A stretch of 11,399 nt of DNA from an uncultured Oscillospiraceae bacterium (GTDB lineage Bacteria; Bacillota; Clostridia; Oscillospirales; Acutalibacteraceae): NCBI GenBank assembly GCA_900542375.1, contig UQNI01000056.1, positions 1-11,399 of the forward strand, given 5' to 3'. Positions 1 to 6,930 of the stretch are shown piece after piece. A program made the position numbers and the translations under genes. Positions within the stretch are counted from its first letter, which is position 1; each line of letters starts with the position of its first letter. The notes beneath the pieces are model-generated. The model did not search any database. It saw only the letters and a program-made list of their open reading frames with translations, and had not been told where the DNA came from.

Positions 1-122
1 GTGAAGCTGTGGGTTGCGGATATGGTGTATATGTGCCCCAAAGAACCGAGGAGGCACAGCAAATTTTACAAAGAAGCGGAATTCGAATTTTGGGAAGAAT
101 GGAACGGGCTGATTTGCGATGA
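1..122 (+). CDS. DUF3343-like putative Se/S carrier protein, 3' end only
   Basis: Only the last 39 residues are in the window (first full codon at 3, stop TGA at 120-122). They include a Gly-Cys-Gly-Tyr-Gly motif (GCGYGVYVP) followed by an amphipathic helix (EEAQQILQRSGIRILG). A small protein ending in a Gly-Cys-Gly loop and a helix fits the DUF3343 family, annotated as putative Se/S carrier-like proteins, in which the cysteine is the conserved feature. The stop overlaps the ATG of the next gene (ATGA, 119-122), so the two are probably translationally coupled. In Clostridia, DUF3343 genes are often found beside class V aminotransferases of the EF2568 type, which supports the call. The N-terminus is outside the window. 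Family assignment rests on the motif and the neighbour, not on a full alignment. Confidence 0.55.
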   Translation, partial: EAVGCGYGVYVPQRTEEAQQILQRSGIRILGRMERADLR

Positions 123-1271
123 TTTATTTGGACAATTCAGCCACAACCTTTCCAAAACCCCCACAAGTGTCTATGGCAATGAGCAGGGCTATGACAAAAT
201 TCGGCGCCAATCGGCAGAAGCGGTCATGCAATGTCTATTGCGGCGGCAGAAGAAATTTTTAAATGCAGGGAAGCTGCAGCTTCATTTTTCCATGCGGATG
301 GTCCCGAATGCGTGGTATTTACATTAAACTGTACCCAGGCCATCAATATGGTGTTAAAGGGCTATGTCAAACCGGGAGACCACATTGTAACCTCTTGTTT
401 GGAGCACAATGCGGTTTCTCGTCCTTTGCAGACCATGGCAGACCGAATGCATGTAACCTTTACTGAGGTAACTGTTACCCCGGGTGACAACGATGCTACC
501 GTAAATGCATTTCGTCAGGCGTTAAAACCAAATACGTCTTTGATTGTGTGCACACACGCCTCCAACGTATGGGGCATTCGTCTTCCTGTGGAGCGAATTG
601 CATCTTTGGGACGGGAATACGGCATTCCCATATTGGTAGACGCAGCCCAAAGCGCAGGCGTACTTCCCATTGATTTGCAGGATTCGGGAATCGATTTTTT
701 ATGTACAGCCGGTCATAAAGGTTTGTACGGTCCTATGGGGACAGGTATTTTGATTGCCAAAAATGGAGAGCAGCTGCAAACCATCATCGAGGGAGGAACA
801 GGAACGGAATCTGCTTTTTACCAGCAGCCCACAGCCATGCCGGAACATTTGGAAAGCGGTACGCCTAATCTTGCCGGCATTGCGGGCCTCAGGGCCGGTA
901 TTCAATTTGTACAGACCAAAACTGTCAAAAGAATTTATTTGCATGAAATGAAATTGATTCAGACGTTGTATCATGGTTTAAAGCAGATGAACGGTGTAAA
1001 ACTATATACACAGGAGCCTGACATGATGCATTATGCACCTGTGCTTTCTTTTAATTTGGAAGGCAAACAAAGTGAATGGGTCGGTCAAAAATTAAACAGT
1101 ATGGGAATTGCCGTCAGAGCAGGACTTCACTGTGCGCCTGCAGCTCATAGAACCATGGATACTTTAGAAGGAGGCGCTGTACGGGTATCGCCTTCTGTTT
1201 TTACCAAAGAATATGAAATCAAACGATTTTTACAATCTGTTTCTCATATGACAAAAAATCTTGAAATATAG
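119..1271 (+). CDS. Class V aminotransferase, cysteine desulfurase family (SufS/CsdB-like, EF2568 type), frameshifted near codon 32
   Basis: PLP-dependent enzyme expected to remove sulfur or selenium from cysteine/selenocysteine in the cytoplasm. The true start is ATG 119, giving the classic N-terminus MIYLDNSATTFPKP, which overlaps the stop of the DUF3343-like gene. That frame runs to about 211 (...MTKFGAN). The protein then continues in the next frame from 213 (GRSGHAMSIAAAEEIF...). The family motif GANPGRSGH shows that a proline codon has lost two bases at 212. As written, translation could only restart at ATG 231 and would lack the first 38 residues. In frameshift-corrected numbering (384 aa, normal family length), the PLP lysine is K201 in AGHKGLYGP, the cofactor Asp lies in VDAAQSAG, and the catalytic-loop cysteine is C339 in RAGLHCAP. 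The core is otherwise intact. It could be a recent pseudogene or a sequence error. The substrate (S or Se) is not decided by the sequence. Confidence 0.85.
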
Positions 1272-1291
1272 TAGGAATCGCGTTTGATTTG

Positions 1292-1300
1292 TGTTAAAAT
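1292..1300 (+). promoter_or_regulatory. Possible extended -10 promoter for cdaA-cdaR
   Basis: TGTTAAAAT matches an extended -10 element (TGn plus TAAAAT) just after the aminotransferase stop. No good -35 box lies 17 nt upstream, so the call is weak. Read-through from the upstream gene is equally possible, since no terminator is visible between 1271 and 1417. Confidence 0.3.
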
Positions 1301-1306
1301 AAAAAT

Positions 1307-1330
1307 AAGACATTTTTTAAGACATTTTTT
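1307..1330 (+). repeat. Perfect 12-bp tandem direct repeat in the cdaA leader
   Basis: The unit AAGACATTTTTT occurs twice in immediate succession (1307-1318 and 1319-1330) between the aminotransferase gene and cdaA. It may be slippage in A/T-rich DNA, or paired sites for a regulator. Nothing in the sequence decides between these. Confidence 0.6.
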
Positions 1331-1416
1331 CAAACGAACACTTTTTTCGTATCAAAAACGCTCAAAAAGGATGTTTGATATAGACGTAGGATCATCGTTA
1401 GGAAGGACGAAAACAT

Positions 1417-2307
1417 ATGGACTTTTTAACAAATGCCTGGGATACGTTTTTGGGATTAATCAAATCGTTCCAGGTGACGGACGCTTTGGATATTATTTTG
1501 GTTTCTTTTATCCTTTACAATGCCATTAAATTGGTTCGTGAAACTCGTGCCGAACAGTTGATTAAAGGATTGTTGATTCTTTGTGTGGTCTGGGCTGCTG
1601 CATTTTATTTGCAGCTGTACATGGTCAGCAATATATTAAGCTATATTTTTCAATTTGGTGTTATTGCAATCATTGTATTGTTCCAGCCTGAAATTCGGCG
1701 GGCGTTGGAACAGCTGGGACGCAAAGGAATCGGAACAAAATATTGGTCTTTGGGCAATTTTTCAAAAAGCAGCGAAGAAACCGAAAAGCGGTGCCGTACT
1801 TGCATTCAGGCAACGGTTGACGCGGTGGTGGAGCTGCAGCGGCTGAAAATGGGCGCGCTGATTGTATTTGAAATGCAGACCAAGCTTGGTGACATCATTG
1901 ATTCGGGTACTGTCATCAATGCACAGCCTTCCGCACAAATGATAGGGAATATTTTCTTTAACAAAGCGCCATTGCACGACGGTGCAATGGTAATCAGGGA
2001 TGGCATGATATGTGCGGCAGGCTGTATTTTGCCTTTGACAAAAAGTGATAAAGTAAGCGTAAGCTTGGGAACCAGGCATCGTGCTGCTTTGGGCATGAGT
2101 GAAGTATCCGACGCGATTGTGGTAGTCGTTTCGGAGGAAACGGGACAGATTTCTCTTGCAAGACAAGGTGTATTGGCACGTAACTTTACAAAAGATACTC
2201 TGAAAAGCGAGCTGGAGAAATTGATTTTGTCCCAATATGCCAATAAAAATACAGGAGAGACCAAATCGAAACGATTCCCCTCCATCAGAAAGGGGAAAAA
2301 GAAATGA
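1417..2307 (+). CDS. cdaA: Diadenylate cyclase CdaA (c-di-AMP synthase)
   Basis: Membrane-bound enzyme that joins two ATP molecules into the second messenger c-di-AMP, which controls potassium, osmotic and cell-wall homeostasis in Gram-positives. The 296-aa protein (B. subtilis CdaA is about 273) has three N-terminal membrane helices at roughly residues 22-40, 49-66 and 68-89. A coiled linker follows, then the DisA_N cyclase domain (about 100-255). The two catalytic signatures are present: DGA at 188-190 (PLHDGAMVI) and RHRAALG at 220-226. GALIVFE and SEETG, also usual in the family, flank them. The start at 1417 is preceded by GGAAGG at 1401-1406. The C-terminal tail is short and lysine-rich. 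The stop overlaps the cdaR start by ATGA, so the regulator is made together with it. All key residues are intact. Confidence 0.96.
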   Translation: MDFLTNAWDTFLGLIKSFQVTDALDIILVSFILYNAIKLVRETRAEQLIKGLLILCVVWAAAFYLQLYMVSNILSYIFQFGVIAIIVLFQPEIRRALEQLGRKGIGTKYWSLGNFSKSSEETEKRCRTCIQATVDAVVELQRLKMGALIVFEMQTKLGDIIDSGTVINAQPSAQMIGNIFFNKAPLHDGAMVIRDGMICAAGCILPLTKSDKVSVSLGTRHRAALGMSEVSDAIVVVVSEETGQISLARQGVLARNFTKDTLKSELEKLILSQYANKNTGETKSKRFPSIRKGKKK

Positions 2308-3587
2308 GCAATCAACCGAAAACTCCCAAAAAGAAAAAATCATTTGGTATTCCAAAATTATTTTACAATGACCGCTTTGTGTTGATTTTCTCTATTTTGG
2401 CAGCTATTGTTCTTTGGTTCATTATGGCTACCGTCAACACTAACGAACGGCCCAGAGTGATTTACGATGTACCCATTGAAGTCACTTTGCCGGATAGCGC
2501 CTTGGAACAAGGTTACAAAATTTACGGACAAAATGAAGTAAAGGCGAGAGTTTCCGTAAAAGGCAACAGCCTGACGGTAAATCAAATTAAAAATTCAGAT
2601 ATTCAAGTGGTAGCGCAGGAAGTTTCCTCCGTTTCGGGTGCCGGAGAATATACATTTAATTTGGTAGCGGTGAAAAAAGGTCAGCTGACAGATTATGAAG
2701 TGGTTTCCATTGACCCGGGTACTGTGGTGGTAGAAGTGGATAAGTCCAAAGAAATGACGCTGCCGATTGAAAGTAAAATCAATTATACCACAGATGAAAA
2801 TCACTATATTTCAGCGCCGGAATTGTCTACTTCTTCGGTGAAACTGTCCGGCCCGGAAACGGTGCTGAATAAGGTTGCAAAAGCAGTTGTGGAATACGAT
2901 GTAAAAGAATCTTTGCAGGAAACAAAAACATTTTCCACCAAAATTAATTTGTATGATAGTGAGGGTAATTTGATTGAAGATGATCGCATTACCATGTCTA
3001 CAGACAGAGTGGATGTTACATTGACCGTATTGAGCAGAAAAGAATTGCCGATTACGTTTAAATATAAGAATCAGCCGTCCAATTTTGATTTGGATAAGAG
3101 TAAAATAAAAATTACTCCGGAAACACTGGACGTGGGGGCAACCGCTGATATGCTGAACAATTTGTCGGAAGTCAGTTTGGGTGAATTGGATTTGAGCAAA
3201 TTAAGTCCTGACACCAACACGTTCGTCATGGATATTATGCTACCTGACGGTGTCAGAAACCTGAGCAATGTAACAACGGCAACGGTTGAATTTGACTTAT
3301 CGGATTTTGCGACCAAAACCATAGACATCAGTAATTTTAATGTGAAGAATTTAGATGCTTCCAAGAATGCAACGGTTACGACAAAATCCTTGAGTGTAAC
3401 GATTGTAGCTCCCAAAAGCGTGATAGACCAAATTGAGGCAAATGATATTTCTGCTGATATTGATATGAGTTCCATTAATGTAACGGGCAGTACAGAGGTA
3501 CCTGTGACCATTACAGTGAATTCCGCTTCTGGAAAAGCCTGGGCATACGGTTCTTACAAAGTTAATATTAACGTGAGAAAAACTTAA
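2304..3587 (+). CDS. cdaR: CdaR, YbbR-domain regulator of CdaA
   Basis: Single-pass membrane protein whose extracytoplasmic YbbR domains modulate CdaA activity. The 427-aa product has a basic cytoplasmic N-terminus (PKTPKKKKSFG), one transmembrane helix at about 25-44 (FVLIFSILAAIVLWFIMATV), and then about 380 residues of beta-rich sequence. That stretch is consistent with four consecutive YbbR domains, beginning near residues 50, 135, 225 and 325 (boundaries approximate). The start overlaps the cdaA stop (ATGA), and an AAGGGG ribosome binding site lies inside the end of cdaA (2290-2295). A strong terminator follows 95 nt downstream. In most Bacillota this pair is followed by glmM; here it is not, so the unit is bicistronic. 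Confidence 0.93.
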   Translation: MSNQPKTPKKKKSFGIPKLFYNDRFVLIFSILAAIVLWFIMATVNTNERPRVIYDVPIEVTLPDSALEQGYKIYGQNEVKARVSVKGNSLTVNQIKNSDIQVVAQEVSSVSGAGEYTFNLVAVKKGQLTDYEVVSIDPGTVVVEVDKSKEMTLPIESKINYTTDENHYISAPELSTSSVKLSGPETVLNKVAKAVVEYDVKESLQETKTFSTKINLYDSEGNLIEDDRITMSTDRVDVTLTVLSRKELPITFKYKNQPSNFDLDKSKIKITPETLDVGATADMLNNLSEVSLGELDLSKLSPDTNTFVMDIMLPDGVRNLSNVTTATVEFDLSDFATKTIDISNFNVKNLDASKNATVTTKSLSVTIVAPKSVIDQIEANDISADIDMSSINVTGSTEVPVTITVNSASGKAWAYGSYKVNINVRKT

Positions 3588-3681
3588 AGAATCGTCTATG
3601 CTGTATGGATTGCAGACAAACCTTTTATTTTAGTAAATATCTGAACATTCCAAAAAGGAAAACGACATTTAAAGTAAAAAG

Positions 3682-3726
3682 AAAAGACTCGAGACGAACT
3701 CAAAATTCCGTCTCGAGTCTTTTTTT
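3682..3726 (+). terminator. Intrinsic terminator of the cdaA-cdaR operon
   Basis: A perfect 12-bp stem (AGACTCGAGACG at 3685-3696, CGTCTCGAGTCT at 3709-3720) encloses a 12-nt loop. A run of seven T follows, and four A precede the stem. The A run allows weak bidirectional action, but no convergent gene lies immediately to the right. Confidence 0.93.
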
Positions 3727-3789
3727 GCTGAGTAAAATTATTGCATGTTACAGTATATTTTGTTGGTCTTTGGCATTTTGAAATAAAAC

Positions 3790-3804
3790 TGTTTTGTCAA
3801 AACA
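3790..3804. promoter_or_regulatory. 15-nt perfect palindrome, possible operator
   Basis: TGTTTTG-T-CAAAACA forms perfect 7-bp arms around one base, in the spacer between the cdaR terminator and the DUF1275 gene. It is about 110 nt upstream of the likely promoter at 3914-3942 and has no T-tract, so it is not a terminator. It could be a repressor or activator site. In A/T-rich DNA, chance is possible. Confidence 0.3.
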
Positions 3805-3913
3805 ATGGATATTTTGCGTTTATTTATCATATACGTAACAGGGACGTTTTTATGATGGCTTTTGCCTTTCTATATTTATGGTAAATGAGTATTATATGGA
3901 AGTATGATAATAT

Positions 3914-3942
3914 TTGAATAAAATGTAATACTGTGCTAATAT
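3914..3942 (+). promoter_or_regulatory. Sigma-A-type promoter for the DUF1275 gene
   Basis: -35 TTGAAT (3914-3919), a 17-nt spacer, then -10 TAATAT (3937-3942) with an extended TGC just before it (3934-3936). Transcription would start near 3949, leaving a leader of about 65 nt before the GTG at 4014. Confidence 0.72.
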
Positions 3943-4013
3943 ATATAAGATAGGTCAGAGGGAGGCCGTCTTTTTATTTTTACATTTATTATTTTTAAAA
4001 GGGAGTCATTGCT

Positions 4014-4712
4014 GTGAACACGCCATTTCGGCAGTTTAGGGAGAATCATTTTTTATTTATCCGTATTTTAGCTTTTGGCATGACGCTGTTATGCGGATTT
4101 ATTAATGCCACTATTTTTTTGAGATTTGATTTTGGAGGAACGCACCAAACGGGAAATTTAAGTAAAATTGCGTTGTCTATTTTATCGCTGGATTTTCATG
4201 CCTGCATCTCATTGGTTGCCATTGTGTTTTCGTTTTTCTTTGGTTCATTTATTGCTGGTTTTATCAATCATGAGGACTTTTTTGTTTTGAAAATATCCTT
4301 TGGATTTATTTTATTGATATGCGGCTTGGGTTTGTGGATTCTGGAATTACTTTTGCATGATTCACAATATTTAAATTATTATTGCGCTTTTTTTGCAGGC
4401 TTACAGAATGGATTTTTGACCCACAACAGATTAAAATTAAGAGCCAGCCACGTATCAGGCTGCTTTACAGATGCCGGTGTTTATTTTGGAAGGCTGTGCA
4501 GAAATCATAAAGAATATCTGGTCAAATTTATCTTGAATGTTATCAATATTATTATCTTTTTCTTGGGTGTGCTGTTGGGAGGCTATTTATTTTTACATGT
4601 TCGAGAGCATGTTTATATGATTTTATCGTTACTTTATGTGGGCTTATGTATTTACTATTTTGTCATTTCATTTCTGTTCTTTCATAAACCCATTGATTTG
4701 GAAGTTACATAA
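4014..4712 (+). CDS. DUF1275 (YoaK-family) integral membrane protein
   Basis: A 232-aa polytopic membrane protein starting at GTG 4014, with GGGAG at 4001-4005 as ribosome binding site. Six hydrophobic segments lie at roughly 15-35, 62-84, 92-114, 119-136, 172-194 and 200-223. Two family-like motifs are seen: GGTHQTGN (41-48) after the first helix, and HVSGCFTDAG...FGR (146-160) before the fifth. They correspond to the conserved T-G-N and T-H-x-T/S-G-x-x-T-D repeats of DUF1275/YoaK proteins. The 119-136 segment (CAFFAGLQNGF) is also typical. The biochemical role of the family is not established, and a transporter-like function is only guessed from topology. The gene stands alone, with its own promoter on the left and a separately transcribed tRNA on the right. 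Confidence 0.82.
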   Translation: MNTPFRQFRENHFLFIRILAFGMTLLCGFINATIFLRFDFGGTHQTGNLSKIALSILSLDFHACISLVAIVFSFFFGSFIAGFINHEDFFVLKISFGFILLICGLGLWILELLLHDSQYLNYYCAFFAGLQNGFLTHNRLKLRASHVSGCFTDAGVYFGRLCRNHKEYLVKFILNVINIIIFFLGVLLGGYLFLHVREHVYMILSLLYVGLCIYYFVISFLFFHKPIDLEVT

Positions 4713-4741
4713 TTTTATAACGAAATATCTCAAAAAATCTA

Positions 4742-4770
4742 TTGCATTCGGCAACAAAATATGATATTAT
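4742..4770 (+). promoter_or_regulatory. Promoter of the tRNA-Ala gene
   Basis: -35 TTGCAT (4742-4747) and -10 TATTAT (4765-4770) are separated by 17 nt. The predicted start lies about 10 nt before the mature tRNA 5' end, the usual layout for a singly transcribed tRNA. A TATAAT at 4768-4773 overlaps the -10 but gives a 20-nt spacer. Confidence 0.55.
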
Positions 4771-4786
4771 AATTGAGATATTTTAT

Positions 4787-4862
<76 letters not shown>

Positions 4863-4866
4863 AAAA

Positions 4867-4909
4867 ACCGCGTAGTTTAGCTGTTTTAGCTATTCTGCGC
4901 GGTATTTTT
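4867..4909 (+). terminator. Terminator of the tRNA-Ala gene
   Basis: The outer stem ACCGCG (4867-4872) pairs with CGCGGT (4898-4903), continued by TAG/CTG. An inner stem TAGCT/AGCTA encloses the loop GTTTT. ATTTTTG follows. It begins 4 nt after the tRNA CCA end. Confidence 0.8.
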
Positions 4910-4910
4910 G

Positions 4911-5388
4911 TTTGATGAAAACAAATATGATGTTGTTAAAAAGTTTGTTGTTCCAAACTGATGCTTCAATATTCGGAAAAGAATAAAAAAGTATGGTGGA
5001 GCATGGAAAAAAGAGAGAAAAGGGAATGATTTGAGAGATTCTTATTTGTAGAAATCAGGACAGATATGCTTTTGCAATGGAAACAGTCTTCAGACAACTC
5101 TTAAGAAAAGAAGAAGACAAAAGGAATGGTTGATGATTGTGTTGGTACAAATTTGGAGTTTATTTCCTAAGATAAACTGATACTTTATGTTCCTGTTGAG
5201 CATTGCTTATATCATGTGTTATCATGACTGAACATATGTTTGAGAAGTGCTCAAAGATAAATTGTCTCCATTCTTGATTTCTTTCCATATCATGCTTTGG
5301 AAGTTGCGTTACTTCTTAATTTACTCGTTCTCTTTCAGCAAAAATTCTGGCCTATGTAAACAGGAATCGCGAAAGGAGTCAATCGTTT
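4911..5388. other. Long intergenic spacer with no recognisable gene
   Basis: About 480 nt between the tRNA terminator and yaaA. I see no open frame with a ribosome binding site and no known RNA. A 7-bp inverted repeat (TTGAGCA 5196-5202, TGCTCAA 5248-5254) has no T-tract. No convincing -35/-10 pair for yaaA could be placed. It may hold decayed sequence. Confidence 0.5.
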
Positions 5389-6150
5389 ATGAAAATCATT
5401 ATTTCTCCGGCAAAGAAAATGAAACAAGATGCAGACAGCTTTGATTGCCATGAATTGCCGCAGTTATTGCATCAAACAGAGCAACTCTATCAACAGTTGT
5501 GCCGCATGTCTTATACAGAATTAAAGCGTTTGTGGTGCTGTAATGACCAAATTGCAACACTCAATTACGAACGATTGCAAAAGATGGATTTACATCGGAA
5601 TCTAACACCTGCAATTATGTCTTACGAAGGAATTCAGTATCGTTATATGGCACCCTCTGTACTTACGGATAAGGAACTTGCTTATCTGGAGCAAAATCTT
5701 CGCATTCTGTCCGGATTTTATGGTATACTGCGTCCATTTGATGGGGTAACACCGTATCGACTGGAGATGCAGGCAAAGTTATCTGTTAATGGATGTCATA
5801 ATCTCTACGAGTTCTGGAAGGATATCATTGCGCAATCTTTGTTTTCCGAAACCGATACGATTGTGAATTTGGCATCAAAAGAATATAGTCGATGCATTTC
5901 TAACTATCTACCGAAGCATGTAAAGTTTCTAACCTGTATTTTCGGCGAACTGCAAGAGGATAAAGTGGTTGAAAAAGGTACGAAATGCAAAATGCTGCGC
6001 GGTGAAATGGTACGGTACATGGCTGAAAAACAGATAAATGATATCAAAGATTTACAAGCTTTTGAACGGCTTGGTTATCGTTTTTCTCCGCAACGGTCAG
6101 ATGCAACAACGTATGTTTTTTTGAAGCATATTGACGCAGACTCTATTTAA
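5389..6150 (+). CDS. yaaA: YaaA (DUF328/UPF0246) peroxide stress protein
   Basis: Cytoplasmic DNA-binding protein family. The E. coli member lowers intracellular free iron under hydrogen peroxide stress. The 253-aa length matches the family. Motifs in order: N-terminal IIISPAKK (3-10), LNYERLQ (58-64), RILSGFYGILRPFDGVTPYRLEM (105-127), NLYEFWKD (138-145), VNLASKEYS (159-167), and CKMLRGEMVRYM (200-211), matching the ARG-x-MARY block. The end (FERLGYRFSPQRSDATTYVFLK) also follows family pattern. The ATG at 5389 is preceded by AAAGGAG (5372-5378). It appears monocistronic, with a long untranslated spacer on each side. Its 3' terminator is probably the hairpin at 6427, 276 nt downstream. No peroxide-responsive operator was recognised upstream. 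Confidence 0.93.
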   Translation: MKIIISPAKKMKQDADSFDCHELPQLLHQTEQLYQQLCRMSYTELKRLWCCNDQIATLNYERLQKMDLHRNLTPAIMSYEGIQYRYMAPSVLTDKELAYLEQNLRILSGFYGILRPFDGVTPYRLEMQAKLSVNGCHNLYEFWKDIIAQSLFSETDTIVNLASKEYSRCISNYLPKHVKFLTCIFGELQEDKVVEKGTKCKMLRGEMVRYMAEKQINDIKDLQAFERLGYRFSPQRSDATTYVFLKHIDADSI

Positions 6151-6426
6151 AATGTGGGAATTATCTTTCCCAAAATTCATCTTTCATAGTATTGGAGTAC
6201 AATGAACTTGATTAATAACCGTCATAGTTTCTGTTTTTTTAAGACGAACCGTTTCAATGGTTTTCTATTTGACATCACATCACTTAGGTGAAAGCGTATT
6301 CATTTCTTCTTCTTTTCCATCAATGTTTTTTCTACTATCTTTTTAAGGTTACAAAGAAAACTTGAAATAGTTACAAAAAAGAATCGTAGGATGTCTGGGT
6401 CAGAAGAAATGCAGTTTATGAAAAGG

Positions 6427-6466
6427 ACTCATAACAAAGTTTTTGTGCTCTGTTATGAGTTTTTTT
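6427..6466 (+). terminator. Intrinsic terminator downstream of yaaA
   Basis: A perfect 10-bp stem (ACTCATAACA 6427-6436, TGTTATGAGT 6451-6460) with a 14-nt loop, followed by at least six T. Reads on the plus strand. It may end the yaaA transcript or a small RNA from 6151-6426. Confidence 0.82.
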
Positions 6467-6710
6467 GTTTTTTCAAAACGCAGAAATGCGCATGTTAGTT
6501 TTTCATGGAGGTTTTAAATATTCTAAGGTTTTAGTTACAATTTGCGGAACAAAGTATAGAATGTTTATGAAATGCGCAGTACGACAGAAAATGTTTTTCA
6601 TTGACAGCAGGCAGCAAAATTTCTGCGGTTGTTATTGTTTGCATCTATTTTGTAGACTTTTGGGTTTCAAAACGGAATAAGACATTTCAAACATATTTTA
6701 TTGTCAAAAT

Positions 6711-6752
6711 AGACTCAATGCAGCTTTTTTGCTTTGTATTGGGTCTTTTTTA
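6711..6752 (+). terminator. Second intrinsic terminator
   Basis: Stem AGACTCAAT (6711-6719) pairs with ATTGGGTCT (6738-6746) with one G:T wobble, and a T run follows. Inner AGC/GCT around six T may extend it. Read on the minus strand the stem is followed only by ATTTTG, so it could end the AraC-type regulator's transcript weakly as well. Confidence 0.7.
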
Positions 6753-6930
6753 TATTTTGAAAGGGTAACAGTATCCGATTTTCTGTGTGATTTCACATCT
6801 TTTAGCACTCTTTTCAAAAAAGGAAGCATAAAAGGTTAAGGAAAATAATCCGCGAGAAAGAGGTTTCTGTTCAGTATCTTGTCTTGAGTAGGGGATTGGG
6901 AGTTGGGTGGGATAACATGATAGTTTTAGA

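Larger units (their letters stand above)
6151..6930. other. Long spacer with two terminators and no recognisable gene
   Basis: 780 nt between yaaA and the convergent AraC-type regulator. It contains a small hairpin without a T-tract (TGGGAA/TTCCCA, 6155-6172) and two plus-strand intrinsic terminators (6427 and 6711). Between the terminators are a 9-bp inverted repeat (CGCAGAAAT 6479-6487, ATTTCTGCG 6619-6627) and a 10-bp direct repeat TTTCAAAACG (6471-6480 and 6665-6674). The open frames here are short, rich in Phe/Cys and lack a plausible start. Two terminators in series suggest a small non-coding transcript or a decayed gene between them. Confidence 0.45.

Noticed and set aside
1..327. Open frame from GTG at position 1
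   Set aside because: It overlaps the true DUF3343-like and aminotransferase frames, its protein has no family pattern, and the other two frames give recognised motifs.
1284..1529. Open frame across the cdaA leader
   Set aside because: Overlaps the start of cdaA in another frame, has no ribosome binding site and a biased Phe/Lys composition.
1762..2355. Long minus-strand open frames inside cdaA
   Set aside because: Antisense to a gene with all catalytic motifs intact. No ribosome binding site, and the composition is that of a reversed coding frame.
5247..5444. 65-aa open frame upstream of yaaA
   Set aside because: Runs into yaaA in another frame, with no family pattern and no good ribosome binding site.
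6155..6172. Hairpin just after the yaaA stop as its terminator
   Set aside because: The 6-bp stem is followed by AAAATTCAT rather than a T run. The hairpin at 6427 is a better terminator.
6465..6680. 71-aa open frame between the two terminators
   Set aside because: Begins in the T-tract of the first terminator, has no ribosome binding site, and its Phe/Cys-rich content looks like translated non-coding DNA.
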